A stretch of DNA of 64,000 bases. Source: Saprospiraceae bacterium. GTDB lineage: Bacteria; Bacteroidota; Bacteroidia; Chitinophagales; Saprospiraceae. This document shows positions 1 through 9,900 of the stretch, one piece after another; position 1 is the stretch's first letter, and every line of letters begins with the position of its first letter. Position numbers and translations under genes: made by a program. Under the pieces are notes generated by a model. The model worked only from the letters and a program-made list of their open reading frames with translations. It did not search any database and was not told the origin of the DNA. The stretch is from positions 620,001 to 684,000 of the forward strand of contig JADJGA010000011.1 of assembly GCA_016708265.1 (NCBI GenBank). Reading direction: 5' to 3'.

Positions 1-1
1 C

Positions 2-238
2 CAGATTCCGATTTTGCTTTTCTGGATCATATCTGTTATTTTGACATATTATGCTATTAAGAAAAACTTTTCACTTATTCCGGTGCTCGGGCTTTTGACA
101 AATTTATACCTGATTTCACAGTTAGGGATTACTAACTGGCTTAGGTTTTTAATATGGCTTGCTATTGGTTTGATAATTTATTTTGCCTATAGTTATAAAA
201 AAAGCAGGCTTAACCGGAATTATTCACAGGAATTGTAA
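2..238 (+). CDS. Amino-acid permease (APC superfamily), C-terminal fragment
   Basis: This is the last 78 codons of a gene that begins left of the window; the frame is open from base 2. The fragment holds two hydrophobic stretches, roughly LFWIISVILTYYAI and the later NWLRFLIWLAIGLIIYFAYS, then a short basic tail (KKSRLNRN). The PVLG...LYLISQLG...WLRFLIWLAIGLIIYF pattern resembles the last two membrane helices of cationic amino-acid transporters of the APC superfamily, which import amino acids across the inner membrane. The family call rests only on this tail, so substrate cannot be named. The TTG at base 14 is not a real start. Confidence 0.6.
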   Translation, partial: QIPILLFWIISVILTYYAIKKNFSLIPVLGLLTNLYLISQLGITNWLRFLIWLAIGLIIYFAYSYKKSRLNRNYSQEL

Positions 239-274
239 ATTCATAAATTTTTTTTGATTTTTTTTTGTAAAAAG

Positions 275-304
275 GTGATAATTAAATAAAAACTATTACT
301 TTTG
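275..304 (+). promoter_or_regulatory. Bacteroidota-type promoter of rplY
   Basis: The -7 box TACTTTTG (297-304) fits TAnnTTTG. A degenerate -33 element, GTG at 275-277, lies 19 bases upstream. The rplY start codon is 34 bases downstream of the box. Confidence 0.55.
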
Positions 305-338
305 CAATCCATTTTAAAAACGTCATTAACAGAACACT

Positions 339-926
339 ATGGAAATTTTTAAATTACAGGGAGAAAAGAGAGAAAACTTTGGCAAAAAGGGAGCCAAACA
401 AGCCAGATACAATGAAACAATACCATGTGTGCTTTACGGAGGGGAAGAATCTTCTTTCTTTGCAGTTAAGCCTATGGAAATAAAAGATCTTGTGTATAAT
501 CATACTTTTAAGTTGGTTGAAATAAACCTTGAAGGTAAAAAAACAAAAGCGATTTTGAAAGATATTCAGTTCCATCCGGTAACAGATAATATACTTCATA
601 TAGATTTTCAGGAACTGGTTGATGGCAGGAAAATTAAAGTTTCTGTTCCAGTCATTTATACAGGAGCATCAAAAGGAGTAAAGGAAGGTGGTGCTTTGAT
701 GCCGCTTATGAGAAAAGTTATAATTAAAACCACCCCGGAAAAACTGGTTGATAATATCAAGGCTGATATTTCATCACTGGGACTTGGACAATCAATAAGG
801 GTAAAAAGCCTTATATCACCTGAAGGGGTTCAGGTAATGCACGATGAAAATACACCATTAGCGTTTATAGAAATTCCAAGATCACTGAAGAGTGCAAAAG
901 ACGCTGCTACAAAAACAGGAAAGTAG
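339..926 (+). CDS. rplY: 50S ribosomal protein L25 (Ctc family)
   Basis: Binds 5S rRNA in the large ribosomal subunit. The 195-residue length fits the long, two-domain Ctc/TL5 form. Residues about 1-90 are the L25 RNA-binding beta-barrel, including the stretch RYNETIPCVLYGGEE and the conserved DIQFHPVTDNILHIDFQEL. Residues about 95-185 are the C-terminal TL5/CTC domain, with PVIYTGASKGVKEGGAL. The basic alanine-rich tail is common. The ATG start is supported by the promoter just upstream and by the conserved N-terminus. It is a single-gene unit that ends at a strong hairpin shared with the convergent citrate synthase gene. Confidence 0.95.
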   Translation: MEIFKLQGEKRENFGKKGAKQARYNETIPCVLYGGEESSFFAVKPMEIKDLVYNHTFKLVEINLEGKKTKAILKDIQFHPVTDNILHIDFQELVDGRKIKVSVPVIYTGASKGVKEGGALMPLMRKVIIKTTPEKLVDNIKADISSLGLGQSIRVKSLISPEGVQVMHDENTPLAFIEIPRSLKSAKDAATKTGK

Positions 927-950
927 AATAATAGCTTTATGAGCAAAACA

Positions 951-986
951 AAAAAGCCATATCTGATGAGGATATGGCTTTTTTTT
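951..986. terminator. Bidirectional terminator between rplY and gltA
   Basis: An inverted repeat of about 13 base pairs (AAAAAGCCATATC at 951-963 with GATATGGCTTTTT at 971-983) is followed by a T run on the plus strand and preceded by an A run, so it can serve both convergent genes. Confidence 0.85.
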
Positions 987-2308
987 TAAGCAGGTTCTTG
1001 CTTAAAAACTTTTACAAAATTTTTGATCCAGTCAGTAGTAAGTGATTTAGGTCTTTCAAGAGGAAAATTTAAAGCCCTAGACCATACTGATGCTGCCAGA
1101 ACACCCAAAGCCCTGGATACTCCGAACATCACAGTATAATAATCATATTCTTTAAACCCATAATGCACGAGTAATGCACCACTGTGTGCATCGACATTGG
1201 GAAATGGATTTTTAACTTTGCCCAGTCCAGTCAGGATTGGTGGAATATGCTCAAATAGTTTCCAGATTATATTTATGAGATTGGAATTTTCAATATTGCG
1301 CTCGGCAAATTTTTGCTGTGCAGTAAACCTTGGATCAGGTATCCTGAGAACAGCATGTCCGTATCCGGGAATTACCCTACCTGCCTCAATGGTCTTGTGA
1401 ATATATTGGATTATTTGTTCATCAGTTGGCTTATCAGTTCCAATGTCATCAATCATCTCAAATACCCACTTTATCACTTCCTGATTTGCAAGCCCATGTA
1501 AAGGTCCGGCTAAAGCATTTATTCCTGCAGATAGCGAAAAATATGCATCACTCAAAGTTGAATTTACAAGATGGGTTGTATGAGCAGATGCATTTCCTCC
1601 TTCATGATCGGCATGAATAGTAAGATACAGTCTCATAAGTTCCTTGAATCCTTCGTCATCATTGCCCATCATGTGTGCATAATTTGCTCCCCAGTCCAGT
1701 TCCGGATCTGATGATATTTGTTTTCCGTTATTATATTTTATGTTATATATATATGCTCCGAGATAAGGCAGATTTGCGATCAGGTTCATGGAATCTTCAT
1801 AAGTAGCATCCCAGTATTCTGATTTATTCATACCTTCAGAATACTTTTTATCGAAAATACTGTTGTTTCTCATAGCCAGAATACCGATACTCAGCATTGT
1901 CATTGGATGTGTTTCCAATGGCAAAGTATCAAGAACATCCTTTACATACTGAGGAAAATTAGCTCTTTTGCGCCACTCCTCGGTCAGCCAGGCAACATCG
2001 TCTTCAGTCGGTAATTCACCGGTAAGCATCAACCAGAAAAGGCCTTCGGGAAGTGGTTCATTTCCATCTTTGGCTGAAGGAAGTTTTTCTTCAAGTTCAG
2101 GAATTGAAAAACCACGGAATCTTATACCTTCACTAGGGTCAAGAGCCGATGTCTCATAAATCATAGACTTCAAACCCCTCATACCTCCGTATATTTTACC
2201 TATTGTTGATTCATCAATTATTTTGTCACCATGATCTCTGAGTATTTCCTTAATTTCATTTCCGAGTATTATGGCTTTCTGTTGAAACAAAGATTTTAAT
2301 CTTTCCAT
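986..2308 (-). CDS. gltA: Citrate synthase
   Basis: Condenses acetyl-CoA and oxaloacetate to citrate, the entry step of the TCA cycle, in the cytosol. The expected catalytic triad is present: His271 in GPLHGLANQ, His318 in GYGHAVLRIPDPR and Asp373 in NVDAHSGAL. The length of 440 residues and the N-terminal motif GKIYGGMRG...YETSALDP resemble the eukaryote-like citrate synthases found in Bacteroidota rather than the E. coli type with its NADH-binding zinc domain; that comparison is from memory. It is transcribed alone on the minus strand and converges on rplY. A possible -7 box lies at 2353-2360. Confidence 0.96.
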   Translation of the reverse strand: MERLKSLFQQKAIILGNEIKEILRDHGDKIIDESTIGKIYGGMRGLKSMIYETSALDPSEGIRFRGFSIPELEEKLPSAKDGNEPLPEGLFWLMLTGELPTEDDVAWLTEEWRKRANFPQYVKDVLDTLPLETHPMTMLSIGILAMRNNSIFDKKYSEGMNKSEYWDATYEDSMNLIANLPYLGAYIYNIKYNNGKQISSDPELDWGANYAHMMGNDDEGFKELMRLYLTIHADHEGGNASAHTTHLVNSTLSDAYFSLSAGINALAGPLHGLANQEVIKWVFEMIDDIGTDKPTDEQIIQYIHKTIEAGRVIPGYGHAVLRIPDPRFTAQQKFAERNIENSNLINIIWKLFEHIPPILTGLGKVKNPFPNVDAHSGALLVHYGFKEYDYYTVMFGVSRALGVLAASVWSRALNFPLERPKSLTTDWIKNFVKVFKQEPA

Positions 2309-2629
2309 GAATATATTTACTTTTTTTATAACGGTTAATAATACATAAAATCCAAAATTAAACTATTAAATTGTCAGAGTGTTTTAAAAAATAAAAAATA
2401 TTTTCTATTTATAAAGTCTGAATATAGGATTAGTTTTGATTTGTTACATTTTCAGATTTATCAATTCGAGTTTTATCAAAAAAATATCTAATCTTATAAA
2501 ACACAATAAATAATTGTTGCAAAAAAGGGATAAATAATTCAACTATTATAAATTTTTAACAAAAAAAATATCATTTCTTATTTTATTCTATGCTTTAATC
2601 GGATATTTGAAGTTTTATTTTTAGAAATT
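2309..2629. other. Intergenic region between divergent gltA and M16 peptidase genes
   Basis: This 321-base AT-rich spacer must hold the promoters of both divergent genes. Apart from the weak gltA -7 box I see no open frame, hairpin or repeat worth naming, and no convincing promoter for the plus-strand gene. Confidence 0.6.
2353..2360 (-). promoter_or_regulatory. Possible -7 box for gltA
   Basis: The minus-strand sequence TAATTTTG fits TAnnTTTG and lies 45 bases upstream of the gltA start. No TTG is found 19 bases further upstream, so support is weak in this AT-rich stretch. Confidence 0.3.
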
Positions 2630-3865
2630 ATGGTCAACTTCGAAAAACATATTCTCAAAAACGGATTGAAAATATTGTTAAATGTCGATAAAAATACTCC
2701 TTTGGTGGCATTTAATATTATGTACAATGTAGGTTCTAAGCATGAAAATGAAAACAAAACAGGTCTCGCCCATCTTTTTGAACACCTGATGTTTTCGGGT
2801 TCAAAAAATGTGAAGGATTTTGATTATCACACTCAGATAGCCGGAGGTGACAATAATGCTTTTACCAATAACGATATTACGGATTTTTATATCACAATTC
2901 CTTCAGCCAATATCGAAACAGCATTCTGGTTGGAATCTGACCGGATGATAAACTTAAAACTGTCAAAAAAACAATTTTCTACCGAAAAAAAAGTTGTGAT
3001 TGAAGAGTTTAAAGAGACCACACTCAATGTACCTTATGGAGATATGTGGCACCATTTATCAGAAATGAGTTATTCAGTCCATCCCTATAAATGGCCTACA
3101 ATAGGAAAAAGTATTGATCAGATCAAAGCCATAAGTATTGAAGATGTTCTTAATTTCTACAACGATTTTTATAATCCTGAAAATGCAATTTTATCACTGA
3201 GCGGAGATTTTGATCCTGACAAAATTCTAAAAATGGCAGAGCAATGGTTTGGAGGTATAAGAAAAATATCTCAAAATAGCTATCATTTACCTGCTGAACC
3301 AAACCAACATAAATACAGAGAGCGGGTTGTCACTGAGAATGTTCCTTCAAATGCTATTTATATGGCATTTCATGTAAGCGGCAGAATGCAGGAGGAGTAT
3401 TATGCTCAAGACATTCTGAGCGATATCCTGGGCAGAGGAAGATCTTCAAGGCTTTACCAGAAGCTTGTGAAAGAGAAGGAGTATTTTTCTGAGATACATG
3501 CTTATATTTCAGGAAGTATTGACCCTGGTCTGCTTGTAATAGAAGGAATGATCTCTGATAATGTAAAAGTGGATGATGCTGAGAAAAGCATTTTTGAAGA
3601 ACTGGAATTGTTGAAAAATACTAAAATGCCGGATTACGAGCTACAAAAGCTGAAAAACAAAATGGAAAATCAATTGGCTTTTGAAGAAGTAAACATCATG
3701 AGTAAAGCAATAAATCTCGGACAATACGAATTGCTGGGAGATCCGGAATTAATTAATAATCAGATTGAATTTTATAATAAAGTAAGCTCTGATCAGATAA
3801 TTTCAGAAGCAAATGTTGTTTTCAATAAGTCAAATTGTTCTAAACTGATATATTTAAAAAATTAA
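2630..3865 (+). CDS. M16 family zinc peptidase (pitrilysin/processing-peptidase type)
   Basis: A zinc-dependent endopeptidase of the insulinase/mitochondrial processing peptidase family. The inverted zinc motif HxxEH is intact at His48-Leu-Phe-Glu51-His52 (GLAHLFEHLMFSGS), and the downstream acidic stretch VVIEEFKE around residue 125 can supply the third ligand. A second M16 domain (about residues 170-400) carries the family pattern FYNPENAILSLSGDFD. At 411 residues it is a single two-domain unit; many Bacteroidota encode an active and an inactive copy side by side, and here only the active one is seen. I find no signal peptide at this start, so it is probably cytoplasmic. aspS follows after 24 bases and may be co-transcribed. 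Confidence 0.9.
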   Translation: MVNFEKHILKNGLKILLNVDKNTPLVAFNIMYNVGSKHENENKTGLAHLFEHLMFSGSKNVKDFDYHTQIAGGDNNAFTNNDITDFYITIPSANIETAFWLESDRMINLKLSKKQFSTEKKVVIEEFKETTLNVPYGDMWHHLSEMSYSVHPYKWPTIGKSIDQIKAISIEDVLNFYNDFYNPENAILSLSGDFDPDKILKMAEQWFGGIRKISQNSYHLPAEPNQHKYRERVVTENVPSNAIYMAFHVSGRMQEEYYAQDILSDILGRGRSSRLYQKLVKEKEYFSEIHAYISGSIDPGLLVIEGMISDNVKVDDAEKSIFEELELLKNTKMPDYELQKLKNKMENQLAFEEVNIMSKAINLGQYELLGDPELINNQIEFYNKVSSDQIISEANVVFNKSNCSKLIYLKN

Positions 3866-3889
3866 AATTATTTATAAAAAAATTAAGAT

Positions 3890-5659
3890 ATGTACAGAAC
3901 GCATAATTGTGGAGAATTAAGATTGAAGGATGTCGGAAAACAGGTATCACTAAGCGGATGGGTTCAGTCAGGAAGAGACCTGGGTGGACTTACATTTATC
4001 GATTTAAGGGACAGATATGGAATAACACAACTCGTTTTTTCCATGGACGACAATGTTGATCTTTGTGAAAGAGCAAGAAAACTGGGACGGGAATTTGTAA
4101 TTGCAGCAAAAGGTGTAGTAAACGAAAGGTCCAATAAAAATATGAACAGGGAAACAGGAGATATTGAACTGATGGTCGATGAATTTGAAATCCTCAATCC
4201 ATCCAAAGTACCCCCGTTTACAATTGAAGACGATACTGACGGAGGTGACGAACTCCGGATGAAATACCGTTATCTTGATATCAGGAGAAATCCTGTGAAA
4301 AACAATCTTATCTTCAGAAGCAAGTGTTCTCTTGAAGTGAGAAAATATCTTGACGAACAGGGTTTTATTGAGATAGAAACTCCGTTTCTGATAAAAAGCA
4401 CTCCGGAGGGAGCCAGGGACTTTGTTGTTCCAAGCCGTCTGAATCAGGGTACATTTTATGCCCTGCCTCAGTCACCACAGACCTTTAAGCAATTGCTAAT
4501 GGTATCCGGGATGGACAAGTATTACCAGATAGTAAAGTGTTTTAGGGATGAAGATCTGAGAGCCGACAGACAACCGGAATTTACTCAGATCGATTGTGAA
4601 ATGGCATTTATTCATCGTGATGATGTACTTGATAATTTTGAAGGTTTGACCAGACACTTATTTAAATCTTTGCTATATGTAAATCTCGATGAATTCCCTC
4701 GTATAAGTTATGATGATGCATTGAAATACTATGGCTCAGATAAGCCGGACATCCGATTTGACATGAAGTTTACAGAACTCAGTGAACTTGCAAAAGGCAA
4801 AGGATTTTCCATTTTCGATGAGGCTGAACTTATAGTAGGGATATGTGTGAAGAATGTTAACTTATCCAACAAGGAACTCAAAGAACTCACTGAATGGTTA
4901 AGACGTCCTCAGATCGGAGCGCAGGGAATGGTTTATATCAGCTACAATGAAGACGGCACTCTGAAATCATCGATAGGCAAATATTTCACCGAAGAGGAAT
5001 TGAATGGATGGAAGTCAGTTTTAAATGCAGAGCAGAGAGATTTGGTTCTGATACTTTCAGGAGAGAAAGAAAGGACCAGGAAACAGATGAGCGAACTAAG
5101 GCTTGAAATGGCACGAAGGCTTGGCCTGATGAAAGATGGAGATTTTAAACCTCTGTGGGTGATAGATTTTCCATTGCTCGAATGGGATGAAGAAGAAAAA
5201 AGATTTTTTGCCATGCACCATCCCTTCACTTCACCGAAGAGGGATGAGATAGAGAAAATGATGAGCGGAGATTTAGAGACCCTGAAAAACCTCAAAGCTG
5301 ATGCCTATGATCTGGTTATCAATGGAAATGAAATTGGAGGAGGGTCGATCAGGATTCATGACAGGGAATTGCAGGAAAAGAATTTCAACCTCCTTGGTTT
5401 TACACCTGAAGAAGCTGAAAAACAGTTCGGATTCCTTATGGGAGCATTTGAATACGGAGCTCCGCCTCACGGAGGTATAGCATTCGGATTTGACCGATTA
5501 TGCGCTGTCATGAACAATCAGACTACAATCAGAGATTATATAGCATTCCCTAAAAACAATCAGGGCAAAGATATCATGATCGATGCCCCCGATACTATCG
5601 ACGATAAACAACTGGATGAACTTGGATTAATATTAAAAACGGTAAATAATTACCAATGA
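3890..5659 (+). CDS. aspS: Aspartyl-tRNA synthetase
   Basis: Charges tRNA-Asp with aspartate. The architecture is the bacterial form: an N-terminal OB-fold anticodon-binding domain (about residues 1-105), class II catalytic core with motif 2 ([18 protein letters not shown]) and motif 3 ([10 protein letters not shown]), and the inserted GAD domain (about 285-420). The length of 589 residues is normal. The start is supported by the typical beginning [11 protein letters not shown]. The next gene overlaps its last four bases (ATGA), which implies translational coupling. Confidence 0.97.
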   Translation: MYRTHNCGELRLKDVGKQVSLSGWVQSGRDLGGLTFIDLRDRYGITQLVFSMDDNVDLCERARKLGREFVIAAKGVVNERSNKNMNRETGDIELMVDEFEILNPSKVPPFTIEDDTDGGDELRMKYRYLDIRRNPVKNNLIFRSKCSLEVRKYLDEQGFIEIETPFLIKSTPEGARDFVVPSRLNQGTFYALPQSPQTFKQLLMVSGMDKYYQIVKCFRDEDLRADRQPEFTQIDCEMAFIHRDDVLDNFEGLTRHLFKSLLYVNLDEFPRISYDDALKYYGSDKPDIRFDMKFTELSELAKGKGFSIFDEAELIVGICVKNVNLSNKELKELTEWLRRPQIGAQGMVYISYNEDGTLKSSIGKYFTEEELNGWKSVLNAEQRDLVLILSGEKERTRKQMSELRLEMARRLGLMKDGDFKPLWVIDFPLLEWDEEEKRFFAMHHPFTSPKRDEIEKMMSGDLETLKNLKADAYDLVINGNEIGGGSIRIHDRELQEKNFNLLGFTPEEAEKQFGFLMGAFEYGAPPHGGIAFGFDRLCAVMNNQTTIRDYIAFPKNNQGKDIMIDAPDTIDDKQLDELGLILKTVNNYQ

Positions 5660-6126
5660 AATCAAAACTTGAAAGTATATTTAAGTCTAAATGGAAATTC
5701 AGATATTTCCAGCTCGTGAAATTGCCATCTCTTTTTTTTTGGGGAATAAAAGTTCAGCATATTGACAGCGACCGGGCTGAAGTAACTATCCCATACAGAT
5801 GGACAACTCAGAATCCGTTCGGTTCAATTTATTTTTCAGCCATAGCAGGTGCCGCAGAACTGGCTACAGGATTGCTGGCTTTTCTTGCAATAGAAGGCAA
5901 CAATGTTTCATTCCTGGTGGTAGGGGTTAATGGCAAATTCTATAAAAAGGCTACTACAAAAATTGTATTTATTTGTGACCAGGGCCAGATTATTAGGGAT
6001 TCGATCAGTAAAGCCATTTCTTCAGGTCAGGGTGAAATCCTTACAGTAAAATCCATGGGATACAATGAACAGAACGAACTGGTTGCCGAATTTGAATTTG
6101 CCTGGTCATTTAAGAAAAGAGATTGA
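5656..6126 (+). CDS. DUF4442-like hotdog-fold protein (putative thioesterase relative)
   Basis: A 156-residue protein resembling the DUF4442 family within the hotdog/thioesterase superfamily. The pattern [20 protein letters not shown] near residues 49-70 corresponds to the helix of the hotdog fold, where active thioesterases carry their acidic residue; here a Glu follows in AAELATG. Substrate is unknown. The start overlaps the aspS stop by four bases, so it is translated from the same message. The functional link to aspS, if any, is not apparent. Confidence 0.7.
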   Translation: MKSKLESIFKSKWKFRYFQLVKLPSLFFWGIKVQHIDSDRAEVTIPYRWTTQNPFGSIYFSAIAGAAELATGLLAFLAIEGNNVSFLVVGVNGKFYKKATTKIVFICDQGQIIRDSISKAISSGQGEILTVKSMGYNEQNELVAEFEFAWSFKKRD

Positions 6127-6199
6127 ACTTTTTTATAAGTTAGTTGTTTTAATAAATTGTTAATCAAAATCATTTAATCACTTAATAAAAACTAAAATT

Positions 6200-6682
6200 A
6201 TGGCATTAGATTGGATAAAAAGAGTGCTTTTCGGAGCAAAATCAGTAGCAAAATCCGCTGCTGACAAAGTTGAGGACGTAGCAGAAGATGTAATGGAGGA
6301 AGCTAAAGAGGTTTACGAAGACGTTTCTGTTGTTGCAAAAGATGTATATGAAAAAGGTAAAGTTGTTACAAGAAATGTAGCAGACAAAGTTGAGGTTGTG
6401 GCAGGAGATGTTATGGAAAAAGCAAAAGTAGTATATGATGATGCTGCTGTTATTGCAGGCAATGTTTACGAAAAAGGCAAGGAAGTAACAAAGACTGTAG
6501 TGGATAAAGTAGAGGATGTGGCAGGTGATGTTATCGAAAAAGGTAAAGACGCTTTTGAAGATGCAAAAGAATATGCAAAGGATGTCTTTGATAAAGGATC
6601 AGATGAGGCTGAAAAAGCTGCAGATATTGTTGAAACCAAAGCAGAGGAAGTAAAAAAAGAAACAGAAGAACCTAAGGTATAG
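6200..6682 (+). CDS. Small LEA/apolipoprotein-like protein with three 40-residue repeats
   Basis: A 160-residue Lys/Glu/Asp/Val/Ala-rich protein, predicted to be almost entirely amphipathic helix. After a short N-terminus with a hydrophobic patch (MALDWIKRVLFGAK) residues 22-141 form three in-register 40-residue repeats, each starting DKVE and containing DV.E.(A/G)K and VYEKGK-like segments. The tail is highly charged (EEVKKETEEPKV). The composition recalls LEA-like and YtxH-like stress proteins or membrane-associated amphipathic helices, but no family is firmly recognised. It has no signal peptide. It stands alone before a strong terminator. Confidence 0.75.
   Translation: MALDWIKRVLFGAKSVAKSAADKVEDVAEDVMEEAKEVYEDVSVVAKDVYEKGKVVTRNVADKVEVVAGDVMEKAKVVYDDAAVIAGNVYEKGKEVTKTVVDKVEDVAGDVIEKGKDAFEDAKEYAKDVFDKGSDEAEKAADIVETKAEEVKKETEEPKV
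6263..6622 (+). repeat. Three tandem 120-base coding repeats
   Basis: Units lie at 6263-6382, 6383-6502 and 6503-6622, each encoding 40 residues beginning DKVE. Units 1 and 2 are the closest; unit 3 diverges in its second half. Confidence 0.85.
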
Positions 6683-6703
6683 GTTAAATTATCTAATTTT
6701 GGC

Positions 6704-6740
6704 AAAAGGGGTATTGACCGATGTTAATACCCCTTTTTTA
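6704..6740 (+). terminator. Rho-independent terminator after the repeat protein
   Basis: A 12-base-pair stem, AAAAGGGGTATT (6704-6715) with AATACCCCTTTT (6726-6737), has a 10-base loop and a T-rich tail. Confidence 0.9.
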
Positions 6741-6912
6741 TTGTTATTTATATTATATATTTTTGATATTGTAATAATGACAAAATATTATTTCTTCTAA
6801 ATTTTTATTGGAAAATTGATTTAAATATTAAGATTTTTTTTCAGTAGTAAAATACCCAATTAAAAATTTTTTTTATACTCATTTTTCGTATACTTTTACA
6901 TAAAATTAGGCT

Positions 6913-6929
6913 TTGTCTTTAGTAGACAA
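6913..6929 (+). other. Small hairpin in the leader of the giant gene
   Basis: TTGTCT (6913-6918) can pair with AGACAA (6924-6929) around a 5-base loop, about 50 bases before the start codon. A near-match to a -7 box, TACTTTTA, lies about 20 bases upstream. It could be a 5' mRNA-stabilising hairpin or chance. Confidence 0.3.
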
Positions 6930-6980
6930 TGACTATGAGTATTTAAATAGAATGATTAATAAACCAAAACTCAACCTGAG

Positions 6981-9900
6981 ATGAATATTTTTAAAAATTG
7001 TCTCTCCATAGCTATTATTTTAATTCTATCATTAGGATTAAACGCTCAGAGCTGGAAAAAAAACTTACCTCAAAGAAATATATCTGAGCTGACCTTATTT
7101 GATTATCAAAAAGCTTTTAATGATTATTGGAATCCATATAATGTTGTAAATGGTTTTTATATTGATCAAAATGGGAAAAAGACTAAAGCTGCCGGTTGGA
7201 AACAATTCAAACGTTGGGAATGGTTTTGGGACCAAAGAGTCGATCCTGTAACTGGGCAATTCCCTCAATTCGATGCAATGGATATGCAGTTCCAGTATTA
7301 TAACCCTCCTCAGGGACTTCCATCAGGACTTAATACTGCTAGCTGGACAAGTTCCGGACCTGTTTCTTCAACAGGTGGATATGCAGGTGTTGGCAGATTG
7401 AATTGTATTGCATTTCACCCTTCTGATAATAATACATTTTGGGTTGGTGCAGCCTCAGGAGGTATTTGGAAGACAACAAATGCTGGTAGTTCCTGGACAG
7501 TTTTAAATAATGGAACCGGAGTTTTGGGAGTTAGCGATATTATTGTTCCTTCTGATTATTCAAGTTCAAATACCTTGTATATTGCTACAGGTGATAAAGA
7601 TCATTGGGATAATCGTAGTATTGGTGTTTTGAAATCCACTGATGGTGGTTCTACATGGAATGCTACAGGATTGTCTTATACTGAATCGCAAGGTAAAATG
7701 GTTAACAGTTTACTAATTGATCCAACAAATGATCTAATACTCTTGGCAGCAACAAACGATGGGGTATACAAAACAATAAATGGAGGAACTAACTGGAACA
7801 CACAGTTGACCTCTGTTAATTTCATCGATATGGAATATAAGCCAGGGGATTTTAACACTTTATATGGTTCAACTACTGCTGGTGATATTTATGTTTCGAC
7901 AAATGGAGGAACTTCATGGACACAAACTTTGGATGTAACTGGTGGTTATCGGATAGAATTGGGAGTTTCCCCAAATCAGCCAGATTGGGTATATGCTGTT
8001 GTAGAAAATTCCGATTCAGGACTATTCGGAATTTATAAATCAACCGATAGTGGTGCATCATTTTCTTTGGTATTCGATGGTGCAACTAAAAATATGTTAG
8101 GCTGGGAAAGTTCTGGAAGCGATACCGGAGGTCAGGGATGGTATGATTTAAGTTTAGCGGTTTCAAATACTCAGGCAAATACCGTATTGATAGGTGGTGT
8201 AAATACCTGGAGATCAACGGATGGGGGTTTGAACTGGTCAATAGTAAACCATTGGTGGGGCGATGGAGTTCCGGCAGTTCATGCCGACAAACATAAATTG
8301 GTTTTCAGGTCTGATGGAAATCTTTTCGAATGCAATGATGGTGGTATTTACACATCATCTAATAATGGAACAAGTTGGACAGATAAAACCAATGGAATGG
8401 TTATCAGTCAAATGTACAAACTTGGAGTTTCACAAACGTTAAATAATGAAGTAATAACCGGACTTCAAGATAATGGTACTAAATTAAAATCAGGTGCAGT
8501 TTGGTCAGATGTGAAGGGTGGTGATGGTATGGAGTGTTTGATTGATTATACTGATGCGAATATCCAATATGGCACCTATGTAAATGGCCAAATTGACAGA
8601 ACAATAGATCATTGGGTTACTGCAACAGATATTTCTGCTAATATTTCAGGTGATCATGTAGGAGCATGGGTAACTCCATATATTATTGATCCGGTATCTC
8701 CTTCTACATTATATGCCGGTTATTCCGATGTTTGGAAAACAACTGACAGAGGAAATACCTGGACTAAAATTTCTACAATGAATTTTCCTGGTAAAATTCG
8801 TGCAATGGCTATCGCCCCTTCAAACAATCAGGTTCTTTATGTGTCTGATCCTTATACTATTTGGAAAACTACCGACGGAGGATCAAACTGGAGTAATATT
8901 ACTGCAGGCTTGCCTGGAAACTGGATTACTTATATTGCAGTTAAGAATGATGATCCAAATACTGTATGGGTAACTTTGTCAACCTATTCAGGGGCATCAG
9001 TTTATCAAACCACGAATGGTGGAACAAATTGGACCAATATTTCAACGGGACTTCCTTCAGTTCCAACCAACTGTATTATTCATAATAAGCTTATAACCAG
9101 TCAGACAAATCTTTATGCAGGTACTGATAATGGAGTATATTATAAAGCTGGTACCGCAAATTGGGTTCAGTTTAACACCGGTATACCCAATGTAATCGTT
9201 ACTGAGCTGGATATTTATTATGACAACGCAACTCCTCAAAACAGCGTGTTGCACGCAGCTTCATACGGCAGAGGACTTTGGGCAACTCCAATAATGGAAG
9301 ATATACCAGAAGAAACATGTGCCGATCTGATTATTTCAGAATATCTGGAAGGTTCCAGTAATAACAAATATCTGGAGTTTTACAATCCAACATGCGAAGA
9401 AATTAATTTGACAGGTAATTATTCAATAAAAATATACTATAATGGCAGCACAACTGCTACAACTACTATCAATCTAACTGGGACAATTGCCTCTGAAGGA
9501 ACATTTATTCTGGCACATACTTCTGCGGTTTTAGCTGTAACACCAAATCAGACTAGTGGATCATGTAATTTTAATGGTGATGATGCAATAGAATTAGTTA
9601 AAGGTTCTACAACACTCGATATATTTGGTCAAATCGGATTTGACCCCGGTACTGAATGGGGAACTGGATTGGTTTCTACTGCTGATAATACATTAGTCAG
9701 GAAACCTGAAATCACAAGTGGAGATGCAAATGGATCTGATGTATTTGATCCAGGTATAGAATGGCTTGGATTTGCACAGAATTATATTGACAGTTTAGGT
9801 AGTCATACAATAACAGCAGGTTTATGTGAAGCATGTTGTCCTGTTTTATCATCAACACCTGCAAATGTAGATATAACTAACAGCACATGTCAATCAGGTT

